Below, in pieces: positions 40,401 through 46,275 of a stretch of 64,000 bases of DNA. The DNA comes from Paenibacillus sp. SC116 (GTDB lineage Bacteria; Bacillota; Bacilli; Paenibacillales; Paenibacillaceae): assembly GCF_024733555.1 (NCBI RefSeq), contig NZ_JANIOF010000006.1, forward strand, positions 124,001-188,000, written 5' to 3'. Numbering within the stretch: position 1 is the first letter of the stretch; each line of letters starts with the position of its first letter. The position numbers and the translations under genes are program-made. Below the pieces are notes generated by a model. It saw nothing but the letters and a program-made list of their open reading frames with translations, was not told where the DNA came from and did not search any database.

Positions 40401-41106
40401 TCAGCATGGTGTGGTTAGCAGCTCTCATCTCGCAGCTGAAGCAGTAGCAGGTGAGCATATTGGTTCTCAAGCGGTACAGTCTTCTCATCTATCACCTTGT
40501 GTTGTTAAAGCGCGGCATGTTGGGGTTGGAGAAATTATAGGCGTCCACATTCAGCCTCAGTCTATCGGTGCAGAGCATATTCAACAAGGTGCAATTCAAT
40601 TCAAGCATCTCAACTTGGAAGATTTGAGTGGAACGAAGCTGCTCGACCAATCGGTTGGCGGCGAAAAGTTGACTGAGGGTGCAATTCAAACCTCTCACTT
40701 GGCAGATGGAAGTGTAACGAAGACGCAAATCGCTCCGCTTGCGGTAGGCTGGAATCAGTTGGATGAATCGCTCAAACAAAAACTTGCGAGCCTGGAATCA
40801 TCCGGACAATTGGCGGCTGCTTCTCCTTCCATCGCTGTACACTCGGTAGGCGAGCATAAAGCTCCGCTCCAGCAGTTTGGCAAATCTGCTTTTTCGTTCG
40901 ACAACTTCTCTGAAACATTGGAAGTGAACTTGACCTTCGATGAAGCTTACGAAGATGGTCAATACGTTGTCGTTGTCACCGCTAATCACCCTTCGTGCTA
41001 TGCGGTCCTTAAAGAACAGTATCCAACGCATGCCGTAGTGGAGCTGATTCGTACGAGAATAAGCCCGACGCCTCAAGGACAGCTCTCTTGGATTGCGATC
41101 GGTTAA
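31417..41106 (+). CDS. Giant decapeptide-repeat surface protein (3229 aa), putative spore fibre scaffold
   Basis: Three regions. Residues 1-300: Lys-rich start (MKKKKITRPLQ), YYVDNPHTSELG, then a highly charged disordered stretch rich in Glu, Arg and Ser. About 301-3115: roughly 280 decapeptides of form [AS]-[VI]-x-[ST]-x-[HK]-[IL]-[AQ]-x-x, so Val/Ile and Ile/Leu alternate every five residues, as in beta-solenoids and phage fibre repeats. About 3118-3229: a predicted amphipathic linker, then a compact beta domain ending W-I-A-I-G, loosely like H-type lectin or collagen-like protein tips. No signal peptide, as for proteins assembled on the spore from the mother cell. The true start is ATG 31417 (AGAAAGGAGAG); the open frame from 31330 is an extension. 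Surrounded by coat and glycosyltransferase genes, it is probably their substrate (inference). Confidence 0.85.
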   Translation: MKKKKITRPLQPTAQKPKKPLYYVDNPHTSELGMLDKMMKKKGQDTRHKQAKLNALAEFPGMSSELDEIDLMEDQEDGFVAKSGRHSSDEFATEEHDDVSDHVFVEDGIEGTEATSAAPHQDKDEQHEHGNRTPSADDKELEEGERESETSSREAGRGGERRERYERNDRNERRVKREASEEEEASSATASGRSEQDRSQKRSQDRHQERSRRRESEKAVQEDDSADSNTESEQHQSVPASSSDHEVESDGKGSRKKTTSVQEDKSHSTTSVQEERQTANKEQWIAEKRGSQRSKAFIYTDDIAAEAVTTEKIAPHAIDGSKLKRESVDTDTIRDYAINAIKIADGAVTGSKLALESIAGEHLIRNAISGGKIRDRSITGEKIRDGSITSEKLADKTIDSSKIAEGSIDTKHLRALIISNELIQDHSITSDKIRSGSIHTENLGNESVDTSKLGEESVTTSKLRDGAVTAEKLALGSINKEHLSNNSVSGSAIADHTVESRHIAEEQVLTEHLAAGAVSAQNIQKNAVQGQHISVGAIQSQHLQEYAIRQEHIGQGEIQSWNVSDHAITSGKLADQAVTTIKLVEQAITSSKIADQSIVPSKIAEEAIQSRHIARQSIEAPHIAPAAVESQHISQDSIRREHIKNESIDERHLSDGAVTAYIIAPEAVQSHHIDKRAVATEHIQDSAIHTPQIATSAIVTEHLTDAGVTRNKLADWSVTSAKLADDSVQSRHLQQSSVTSQAIASGSILDTHIAPDAIHSSHIRAQSIDTGMLRNESISSDKLMPQVVRDRHIGPGVVFSHHLADYVVTSLKLSPESVSTDKISDMAVTASKIAQQSVTGDKIAAGSIETAHLIEGAVTSDIVSNHAIQSSHLTTGIIATEHLQAGAVAEHNIASEAITTEKIAPQSILSKQLAIGSVRSPHIADESISSGHLQLNSVSTSHIQLQAITEQQLSEGSVGAAQLQLDSVSESHIREGSISSTHLREQAVQEQHIGPGSIQQSHLTERLIGEQQLQPQSVSADIIQDNSITSDKINANAVLSKHIALETISGKHVRVDAIQGYHIKKGSINTSHLASDILSGDQWPDQSIAGSKLRPQGITSGHIVEEAIQSIHIQQEAVKTEHVADQAIARRHIADHAVGSEHVQAKAIKTEHIQSDAVSTAHIQRDAVQNDHIAHGQIEARHYAPKSIKAEAIEEQSIHRIHLTPQAVGTDQLEPGSVARQHIALGAVSADHIQPSAIGSIHLQSELIDARHLKPGIVTSEHLTEGVVLPHHLHEQIIEESHIQSNSIRSDMIKDGAIDNTKLADGAVSKSKLAEKSVSGAHIAENTIESHHISKGAVEGEHIGALEIMSEHLQPMSIVSRHLGEGIIHSEHLQDEVVSTEKLGEHAVTSDKIAPKSIRSEHIEPYAISSYMLQDNSIIAEKLADGSVNGEKIGKRTISSSHLMNQSIQSEVIGNSVIESRHIADFAIRTQHIGEGEINHHHLAEASVQGEHLQRGLIQTEHLNDYVITSDKLRPGSVGSESLSVGAVASAHIQPQAIHSALIEDGAVTSDKLGQHSVGSEQLGKGAVNAVHIVPDAVSGEHIAEGAVGSRQLASQAIHAHHILDGAVTAEHLQEKSVASSHIQQSAIRTEHVVDESIGSEKLQNRAVHSKKLALKSVGSEHIQDEAIHTAMLQPNSVDNERIANGAITGLKIASESIHSSHLRNESVLSEHLGSGVVNSRALRAQAVDSSHIANGAVRSDHIEVQAIGPHHLQSFAVMSEHLHDEAVTQTKLSAGAVTAEKIARGAIRGDLLAESAVSSTAIAPGAVTGEKVALEGIASEHIAPQSIQEEHLASQAVKSAHLAPQSVLAQHIQDGEIGAEHMRPMSIGPEHLKPGVFQLEHLFTEKWDGSFINDRSITHQQLADHTITSEQIEPYGIESESLAIGAVTRESISHEAVHSEHLAPSSVRGDHLADASVQNEHFAKGAVNTDALADWSVSAAKLAAGAVRSSHLADMAVWSQHIVDEAIHSNHLLESSVVREKIAHRAVDSDRIAIDSVTGMHIQNEAVSTRHLTPDAVSGKHIQADTIARAHITAEAIDSSHLSALSVQGHHLVEEVIHSHHLAQDSVHAGHLKEAVIEERHLTPNSVKGEHIQLHSIATDHLTEGVIGEEHLQEGAVTSRAIHPSSIDSTHLAHAAVGHDHVQPSIIDAEHVRPNAITSLHLQDQAVTSSKMGLEAVQGKHLAEGAVSSYVLGAFSVTSDKVAPDTILPEHLSIGAVESSHVSPQAIRAEHLAVHAINAHHIGAGEIRAEHLQPQAIGPEHLKPGVFQLEHLCGDDQGLDGSFILDGTLNGEHLVEHTITSKQIEDLGIQGESLADGAITRAKLSVESVHAEHLAPTSIRSGHIMNENIQGRHIAEGAISGEKLTDASITAQKLVHGSIQADHLAGAAIHSIHVAEGAIRSGHLQELSVLREHIAHRAVDSEQIATDSIGGEHLQVDAVTSRHLAATAVKGIHLAPESIQAVHLQNMVIEERHIGDHVIGGEHVRPLSIMAEHLSPLSISGEHLQEGSVTSHSIRPHSVESIHLANEVIGAKQMQADSIQAKHIQLNTVAAEHVQKQAITSEKIAFGAVGEDHLAADSIREDHLGENSVSTSALIPKSVTSDKLSVCAVQSDHLADEVIRSNHVGTGVIRASHIQPMSINQEHLTAGVIREYHMTMEAVQGAHIAPYVIESGHLQDSVIEERHLAYQSVKNEHLQPQSITKEHVAPSAISADHLQEGAVTARAIRPLSIESSHLTPSLISSDHVRVHAISKQHIQPEAIANEHLQEGSVGSSKLAPSAVTAVHLAHGSVQAGHIAHGSVQAGQIAHGNVLAVHLAHGSVQAAHIAKGNVQSSHLALDSIQAEHIANQSVLAEHLTTGAVETDAIADFSVISSKLALESVQGDHLAELSVASQHITDGAIRSYHLQELSVIRDHITMGAVDGDRIAVDSISDGHIQNHAILERHLTDKSVAGSHIQHGVVSSSHLAAEAVAGEHIGSQAVQSSHLSPCVVKARHVGVGEIIGVHIQPQSIGAEHIQQGAIQFKHLNLEDLSGTKLLDQSVGGEKLTEGAIQTSHLADGSVTKTQIAPLAVGWNQLDESLKQKLASLESSGQLAAASPSIAVHSVGEHKAPLQQFGKSAFSFDNFSETLEVNLTFDEAYEDGQYVVVVTANHPSCYAVLKEQYPTHAVVELIRTRISPTPQGQLSWIAIG
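32330..40760 (+). repeat. 30-bp coding tandem array (about 280 units)
   Basis: The 30-bp period stays in register over 8.4 kb. The known breaks come near 34650 (SDILSGDQWPDQS), 37065 (FTEKWDGSFIND), 38355 (CGDDQGLDGSFILD) and 40615 (NLEDLSGTKLLDQ). Units differ at most synonymous sites, so this is an old, selected repeat rather than fresh slippage. A recent local amplification is seen at 39870-40040. Confidence 0.9.
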
Positions 41107-41117
41107 ATGAACGAACG

Positions 41118-41150
41118 TAGGCTGGATGTATAACACATCCAGCCTATTTG
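41118..41150 (+). terminator. Intrinsic terminator after the giant gene
   Basis: TAGGCTGGATGT-ATAAC-ACATCCAGCCTA, a perfect 12-bp stem followed by TTTGTGTG. Confidence 0.75.
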
Positions 41151-41193
41151 TGTGCTGCCATTGAGAAATAAGGTCGTCTGTACGCTTGCCGTT

Positions 41194-41220
41194 ACCGTGT
41201 GCGCATATAACCATACAATA
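41194..41220 (+). promoter_or_regulatory. Candidate sigma-K promoter of the glycosyltransferase operon
   Basis: CATACAATA (41212-41220) matches CATAnnnTA; ACC at 41194-41196 is about 16 bp upstream. It sits directly before the six-gene sugar operon and after a terminator, so a new promoter is required here. Confidence 0.6.
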
Positions 41221-41257
41221 TGGATAGCGATACACGATAAAGGATGTAAGGAGGAAG

Positions 41258-42208
41258 ATGATGCCTAGGGTGAAGCGTGGAAAGCGGAGCAGGGGGAGTG
41301 TCCAAGCGAAGTTAAGAAGTAAGCAACGAGCCACACAGCAGCGTCGATTGAAACGTACAAGTCGTAAGCGCGACCGTACAAATACGGTACGTTATGCTGC
41401 CAAGAAGAGCGGCAAGCAGCCACCGCTTTTAACAGCCGACACATACGATTCCTCACATGAGCGTGATTTTCATCGTCACAATCCAGTCGTGTCTGTTATT
41501 ATACCTGTCTTGAATGAACGGAAGACAATTCGCCGCGTCGTTCTAGAAGCACGACGTATTCATCCGAACACGGAAGTTATCGTTGTTTCCAATGGTACGA
41601 CAGATGGCTCGGATCGTTTAGCGGAACGGGCGGGAGCCAAGGTGCTGCGATACAAGCAAGCGCTTGGACACGATGTCGGTCGTAAGGCTGGTGCAGAAGT
41701 GGCAAAAGGCTCCATTTTGTTATTTATAGATGGAGATATGGTGCTTGCTGCTAAGCAACTAAGACCATTCGTGCAGGCGATAAAAGATGGGGCGGATGTA
41801 GCATTAAACCAATATTCTGGTCCGCAGCAGCAAAGAGATATACATCCTGTTGTATTGGCTAAATATGCACTGAACGCACTGCTTCAGCATTCAGAATTGC
41901 GTGGAATGTCGATGACAGCTGTTCCACACGCGTTGAGTCTCAGTGCTCTCCAAATAATAGGTGTAGAGCACCTTGCTACCCCACCTGTAGCCCATGCTAT
42001 CGCTCTGCAAAAGGGCTTAAAAGTGAGAGGTTGTACGTATATTCCTGTAGGTAAGCTGAATATGCGCCGTGCTAGTTCGACTGCTGCAGATCCATTGAAG
42101 CTAGTTGTGGACAACGATCATATGCAAGCTGTTCGTTGGCTGCTGGAGAATACAGACCGTCGGGGTGGATTAACAGACTTGAATCGGCAGCGGCAGCAAG
42201 TGAGGTGA
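41258..42208 (+). CDS. GT2 glycosyltransferase with basic N-terminal tail
   Basis: 316 residues. Residues 1-58 are extremely Arg/Lys-rich. The GT-A domain then shows VSVIIPVLNERKTI, VVSNGTTDGS, GHDVGRKAGAEVA and the metal site IDGDM. It ends with TAVPHALS, a VEHLATPP.AHA block and an N-D-H-M-Q segment shared with the next gene, so the two are tandem paralogues. Likely role: transfer of a sugar from an NDP-sugar in the mother-cell cytoplasm. GTAAGGAGGAAG precedes two ATG codons (41258, 41261); the second has better spacing. First gene of a tightly packed operon. Confidence 0.83.
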   Translation: MMPRVKRGKRSRGSVQAKLRSKQRATQQRRLKRTSRKRDRTNTVRYAAKKSGKQPPLLTADTYDSSHERDFHRHNPVVSVIIPVLNERKTIRRVVLEARRIHPNTEVIVVSNGTTDGSDRLAERAGAKVLRYKQALGHDVGRKAGAEVAKGSILLFIDGDMVLAAKQLRPFVQAIKDGADVALNQYSGPQQQRDIHPVVLAKYALNALLQHSELRGMSMTAVPHALSLSALQIIGVEHLATPPVAHAIALQKGLKVRGCTYIPVGKLNMRRASSTAADPLKLVVDNDHMQAVRWLLENTDRRGGLTDLNRQRQQVR

Positions 42209-42213
42209 TTGGC

Positions 42214-43593
42214 ATGCAGGCATCGGCAAGTGAACGGAGATTTAGGAGGCGAGGCGTCTTCATTCGGGAACGCAGAAGAACAGCAGCTGTGCAGCGGCGT
42301 AAGTCACAGTCGTCTCCATTACGGTTGCATAAGCGATCCCCCGAACAAAGTCGTGATCGGCGAACTTCTCGTCAAAAACGCAAAGAACATCCTACGTTAA
42401 GACGTGTGCAGGGTGCGAGAGCAGTAAGAAAGTCGCGTTTACCGAAGACGTTGCAGCGTTTGAAGCGCAGCAATCAGCAGCGTCATGATCGACTGACTCA
42501 GGCGCTCAGTCCAGAACGAAAAGTAGACGATTTGTCATTATATCGAGGGGACTCTTCGCAAACGCGGTCAGCAGTTAGCCAGCTAATGTACAGTAAAAAC
42601 TCCTTCCGAGCAGCAGGAAATAGAGATGCTGTTCAATGGGGGGAATCAGATAGAGACCTGTCTCCTTTGCAGCTTACACGCCAAATAAATCAGCGTTTTA
42701 TCCAATCCTTGCAGCTAGAAGGCATTGCATCTACTCCTGATGCCCATACAAGCTATGACGATATAATCGCGCTAGGCCGTAGTTATGCTGAGGGATATGC
42801 GGATATTCGTAATGGTGTTGGCGCAGACGCTATTCTGCTTCCGACATCTGTGAAGCTGGGTGCGGTCCTATGTGCTTATAACGAACAGGATTGCATTGCG
42901 GCAACGTTGAAGCAGCTTGCTAGATTACCGTTGGATGAGATTGCCATCGTCGTGAACGGTTCTGTAGATCGAACGTTTGAGCTTGCTAGAAAGTCACTGC
43001 CAGAAGCAATTGTCGTTCATTTTGAAAAGCCGTTAGGCCATGATGTAGGTCGAGCAATAGGGGCTAAGATGCTGCAAGTGGACGCGGTATTATTTACAGA
43101 TTGTGACTTTATGATAGATGCGGAGCAACTAGGAGCTTATTTATGGAGTGTCGTTTCTGGTGTAGATGTGGCACTAAATGATATCCGGCCTTTCTTGGAT
43201 AGGTTCGAACAGCAGGATGGTATTAGTTACTGCAAACAGTGGGTTAATCAGGAGCTTGGGCGTCCTGACTTGGCGATGAATTCCATGACAGCAATTCCCC
43301 ATGCATTGAGCAGTAAAGCGATTCACACGATTGGCTATGAAGCGTTATGTGTGCCACCGAGAGCACATGCATTGGCTGTGCTGCATGGCTTGAACGTGCA
43401 AACAGCTTGTGCAGTAGACGTAATTACACAGAATCGTTTGCGTACTACGAATATTGGTATAGGAAACCCAGTAGCCCAGCTTATTATCGGTGACCATATG
43501 GAAGCGTTGGAAGCCGTGTGGAATTGGAAGCGAGACGAATTGAATGCCGTACAATCGGTACGCGCCGATATTGCTTGGAGGAGGAATAAATGA
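42214..43593 (+). CDS. GT2 glycosyltransferase, paralogue with long basic N-terminus
   Basis: 459 residues. The first roughly 90 residues are Arg/Lys-rich; 90-185 is of low similarity to anything recognised; SYAEGYADIRNG near 190 resembles the aromatic-Gly motif of other cluster members. The GT2 domain follows: VLCAYNEQDCIAATL, VVNGSVDRT, GHDVGRAIGAKM, TDCDF (metal site), MTAIPHALS, CVPPRAHAL and GDHMEAL, all shared with the preceding gene. AGGTGATT gives proper spacing to ATG 42214, just after the upstream stop; the open frame from 42136 is overlap. The stop overlaps the next start. Confidence 0.82.
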   Translation: MQASASERRFRRRGVFIRERRRTAAVQRRKSQSSPLRLHKRSPEQSRDRRTSRQKRKEHPTLRRVQGARAVRKSRLPKTLQRLKRSNQQRHDRLTQALSPERKVDDLSLYRGDSSQTRSAVSQLMYSKNSFRAAGNRDAVQWGESDRDLSPLQLTRQINQRFIQSLQLEGIASTPDAHTSYDDIIALGRSYAEGYADIRNGVGADAILLPTSVKLGAVLCAYNEQDCIAATLKQLARLPLDEIAIVVNGSVDRTFELARKSLPEAIVVHFEKPLGHDVGRAIGAKMLQVDAVLFTDCDFMIDAEQLGAYLWSVVSGVDVALNDIRPFLDRFEQQDGISYCKQWVNQELGRPDLAMNSMTAIPHALSSKAIHTIGYEALCVPPRAHALAVLHGLNVQTACAVDVITQNRLRTTNIGIGNPVAQLIIGDHMEALEAVWNWKRDELNAVQSVRADIAWRRNK

Positions 43594-44354
43594 TGGCTCT
43601 CCTGCAAGAGAAAGCTCCCTTAACAAGTATTGTTATACCAACATACAATCGTTGCGAGCTGCTTCGTTCCTGTATTAAAGCAATCAAGACCTATACCCAT
43701 ACACCCTATGAAATTATTGTCGTAGATAACGGTTCCACAGACCACACGTTATCGTATTGTTTAGAGGAAGGGCTTACGTGCATTTCATTGCCATCAAATA
43801 CAGGATTTCCATATGCGTGTAATGCAGGGATGCGTTTAAGCTCTGGAGACGTTGTCATCTTGTTGAATAACGATGTTATTGTTGCTCACCGTTGGTTGGA
43901 CCAACTGTTGGCTGCGCTGATGTCAGAACCTCAAATTGGTATCGTTGGTCCTGTAACTAATTATGCGAGTGGCAAGCAGCAAGTCCACCATCCTTACGAT
44001 ACGGTAGAGCAATTCCAACATATCGCCTATAGAGTGAATCAAAAGCCTGATCCGTCCAAATGGCTGCGCGTACAGCGGGTTGTAGGACTATGTTTCGTTA
44101 TGAAGCGTGCTGTTATGGAACGAGTTGGCTATTTGGATGAGCGCTTTAGTCCTGGTCACTATGAAGACGATGATTATTGTCTACGTGCCAAAATGAATGG
44201 CTTCCAACTCGTTGTATGTGAAGATGCGCTTGTTCATCATTACGGCAGCCATAGCTTCAAAGAGCATGGCCAAGAACAGTTGGATCAAATAATTGCACGC
44301 AGTTATGAGCGCTTCAAGGAAAAATGGAACATAGATCCACATCAGTTCATTTAA
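43590..44354 (+). CDS. GT2 glycosyltransferase
   Basis: 254 residues, single GT-A domain: TSIVIPTYNR, IVVDNGSTDHT, NTGFPYACNAGM, metal site LNNDV, GPVTNYASGKQQV, VGLCFVMKR, GYLDERFSPGHYEDDDYCLRA (acceptor-side acidic motif) and HHYGSHSFKEHG. It belongs to the rhamnosyl/WcaA-like GT2 group and is a paralogue of the gene at 46276, which shares the same order of motifs. No basic tail. Overlaps the upstream stop (ATGATG) with GGAGGAATAA as ribosome binding site. Adjacent to a sugar nucleotidyltransferase that may supply its donor. Confidence 0.87.
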   Translation: MMALLQEKAPLTSIVIPTYNRCELLRSCIKAIKTYTHTPYEIIVVDNGSTDHTLSYCLEEGLTCISLPSNTGFPYACNAGMRLSSGDVVILLNNDVIVAHRWLDQLLAALMSEPQIGIVGPVTNYASGKQQVHHPYDTVEQFQHIAYRVNQKPDPSKWLRVQRVVGLCFVMKRAVMERVGYLDERFSPGHYEDDDYCLRAKMNGFQLVVCEDALVHHYGSHSFKEHGQEQLDQIIARSYERFKEKWNIDPHQFI

Positions 44355-44366
44355 GGAGGGAGAAAG

Positions 44367-45101
44367 GTGAAAGGGATCATTCTAGCCGGTGGAACTGGTT
44401 CACGCTTACTGCCTTTAACAAAGATGATGAATAAGCACCTGATTCCGATAGGCAAGTTCCCCATGATTTACTATGGGATTGAACGATTGAGGGAAGCGGG
44501 CATTACCGATCTGTTTATTGTGATTGGCAGTAAGTCCGTACCGTTATATGCAGACTTCATCGGAAGCGGCCAGTCTCTAGGTGTGCATGTATCTTTTTTA
44601 ATCCAGGAGGAAGCGGGCGGAATCGCTCAAGCATTATCTTTAGTTGAACCTTTTCTAGCTCCGTCTGAACGTTTTGTTGTGTTGTTGGGAGACAATTTAT
44701 TTCACGATAGCCTAAAACCTTATCTGCAGCAATATGAGAACCAAGGCAATGGTGAGGCGCGAGTGCTGCTTAAAAAAGTGAAGGATGCGCATCGTTACGG
44801 GGTTCCTGTGCTGGATGAGCAAGAACCTGAACGCATTATTAAAATAGAAGAAAAGCCTCGCAAGCCCAAATCTAACTTCTGTGTCACAGGCATTTATATG
44901 TACGACACAGCAGTTTTTGAGCATATTCGCCATATATCTCCTTCTGCACGTGGCGAATTAGAAATTACAGATGTGAATAATGCCTATGCGTCTAAAGGAT
45001 TGCTGCAATATAATATTTTGAATGGTTGGTGGACGGACGCCGGAACGTATGAATCGTTGCATGCTGCGCGTATTAAACTTGGAAGGAGAGGGAAACGATG
45101 A
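44367..45101 (+). CDS. Sugar-1-phosphate nucleotidyltransferase, SpsI/RmlA-like
   Basis: 244 residues. Nucleotidyltransferase motif AGGTGSRLLPLTK at the N-terminus, K in NKHLIPIG, LGDNLF with metal-binding Asp, IEEKPRKPKS, GIYMYD and GELEITDVN, then WTDAGTYESL. Length is that of short RmlA/SpsI proteins; Bacillus SpsI belongs to the spore-coat polysaccharide locus. It makes dTDP- or another NDP-hexose from the sugar-1-phosphate; the nucleotide cannot be fixed from sequence. No rmlBCD lies here, so the sugar may be used directly or completed elsewhere. GTG start behind AAGGAGGGAGAAAG; the stop overlaps the next gene (ATGA). Confidence 0.88.
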   Translation: MKGIILAGGTGSRLLPLTKMMNKHLIPIGKFPMIYYGIERLREAGITDLFIVIGSKSVPLYADFIGSGQSLGVHVSFLIQEEAGGIAQALSLVEPFLAPSERFVVLLGDNLFHDSLKPYLQQYENQGNGEARVLLKKVKDAHRYGVPVLDEQEPERIIKIEEKPRKPKSNFCVTGIYMYDTAVFEHIRHISPSARGELEITDVNNAYASKGLLQYNILNGWWTDAGTYESLHAARIKLGRRGKR

Positions 45102-46246
45102 GCCCTGCTACAGCTTCTTCACACCGTCGGCGGCGTTCTGCTGTCAAAGAGAAAGGGAGCCGGAAAAGACGTCGTGTGAAGAAGAGCACGAGTCATAGAA
45201 GTGAGCATAATAGAGTACGCTCACGTACACGCGGCCAACTTGCTCGCCGCTCCTCTACTTTGAAACGACAACATGTTGCTCCCCAACCCGATGGTGATCT
45301 CATCGATTCGCCTCCTGCAAATGCTTTGCCTTCTGCTCATGAGCCCTCAAATCCTTCCCAAGCCGACATAGCGAATCTATCAACAGAACCTGCAGTAATT
45401 CAGGTCGAACCCAAAATAGAGTCAGAAAAAGTGTATAGGAAAGCCTATATGAAAGGAAAGTACGATGGAGGAGAGGCTTTACTGTCGCAGCTCATTCCAG
45501 AACATCTTATATTACCGGATATTTCATTGGACCATATTATATCTTTGGGATTTGAACAAGTTAAACATCTTCTGCTGCCTCTTACTGATCCTTTTGTCAT
45601 CTTTGTTGAGATGAAACAAGCGCTGTTGGAGGGGAGACCGCTATCGGTCGTTAGACTTGGAGATGGGGAACTTTTGGCATTAGCACATGATCGACTCATA
45701 TCCTCTCAAGAAATTCGTAAGTACTCCCCGTTCGTTGCCACATCTGGTATGACGGTGCCTGATTACGCAGGGCGTGAAGCACTGGCGGAATCGGTACGAA
45801 AAGCTACCTATGTAGGCGTTCCAATTTCGAGACTGCCTTACTTTCAAGGTCTTTTGTATCCTGTTTGTCGTGAGTATGGTCTATCTTTGCAGCATATGCG
45901 AATCACCTATTCGACGGTGAATTATTTAATTGCTCAGCTTGGATATTTGCAACAGCTACTGCAAGGTAGAAATGTACTGCTTATAGGCAATGCAGCTCAA
46001 GAGCTAGGGAGGGTGCTCTCAAAGCGAGGTGTCATCATTAGCGGTATGATTGCCTCTGTGTCAGGAATGAAGGACATACCTCGTGTCATGAGAGAAGCAG
46101 CTTCAATACCCTTTGAAATTGCTTTAGTGTCGGCAGGCATTCCCGCTGTTATTATAGCGGAACGCATCGCTTCAGAGCTGGGTAAAGTCGCTTTGGACTT
46201 TGGTCATTTAGCAAATAGGTTGGCAGAAGGAGAGATGAGTTTTTAG
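45098..46246 (+). CDS. GT-D fold glycosyltransferase-like protein with basic N-terminus
   Basis: 382 residues. Residues 1-60 are Arg/Lys-rich, followed by a Pro/Ser linker, then KAYMKGKYDGGEALL near 115, a form of the aromatic-Gly motif. A domain with VVRLGDGELLAL (D-G-E near 187), TYVGVPISRL, ISTV-like YSTVNYL, GRNVLLIGNAAQELG and ALVSAGIPAVIIAERIA follows. The R-L-G-D-G-E signature and layout are those of the GT-D fold found in DUF1792-type beta-glucosyltransferases that extend glycans on Ser-rich proteins, which fits decoration of the neighbouring repeat protein. The motif assignment is solid; acceptor and donor are inference. Confidence 0.78.
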   Translation: MSPATASSHRRRRSAVKEKGSRKRRRVKKSTSHRSEHNRVRSRTRGQLARRSSTLKRQHVAPQPDGDLIDSPPANALPSAHEPSNPSQADIANLSTEPAVIQVEPKIESEKVYRKAYMKGKYDGGEALLSQLIPEHLILPDISLDHIISLGFEQVKHLLLPLTDPFVIFVEMKQALLEGRPLSVVRLGDGELLALAHDRLISSQEIRKYSPFVATSGMTVPDYAGREALAESVRKATYVGVPISRLPYFQGLLYPVCREYGLSLQHMRITYSTVNYLIAQLGYLQQLLQGRNVLLIGNAAQELGRVLSKRGVIISGMIASVSGMKDIPRVMREAASIPFEIALVSAGIPAVIIAERIASELGKVALDFGHLANRLAEGEMSF

Positions 46247-46275
46247 GGACCGCTGATGAAATGGAGGTGGACGTA

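Noticed and set aside
32330-40760. The 30-bp periodicity could be taken for a CRISPR array or satellite repeat.
   Set aside because: Units are not identical, there are no repeat/spacer alternations, and the whole array is one open frame with conserved amino-acid pattern and diverged synonymous sites.
31417-41106. The giant protein as a prophage tail fibre.
   Set aside because: No phage structural, lysis or integrase genes lie nearby; neighbours are spore coat and sugar genes, with sigma-K-like promoters. Distant common ancestry of the repeat with phage fibres remains possible.
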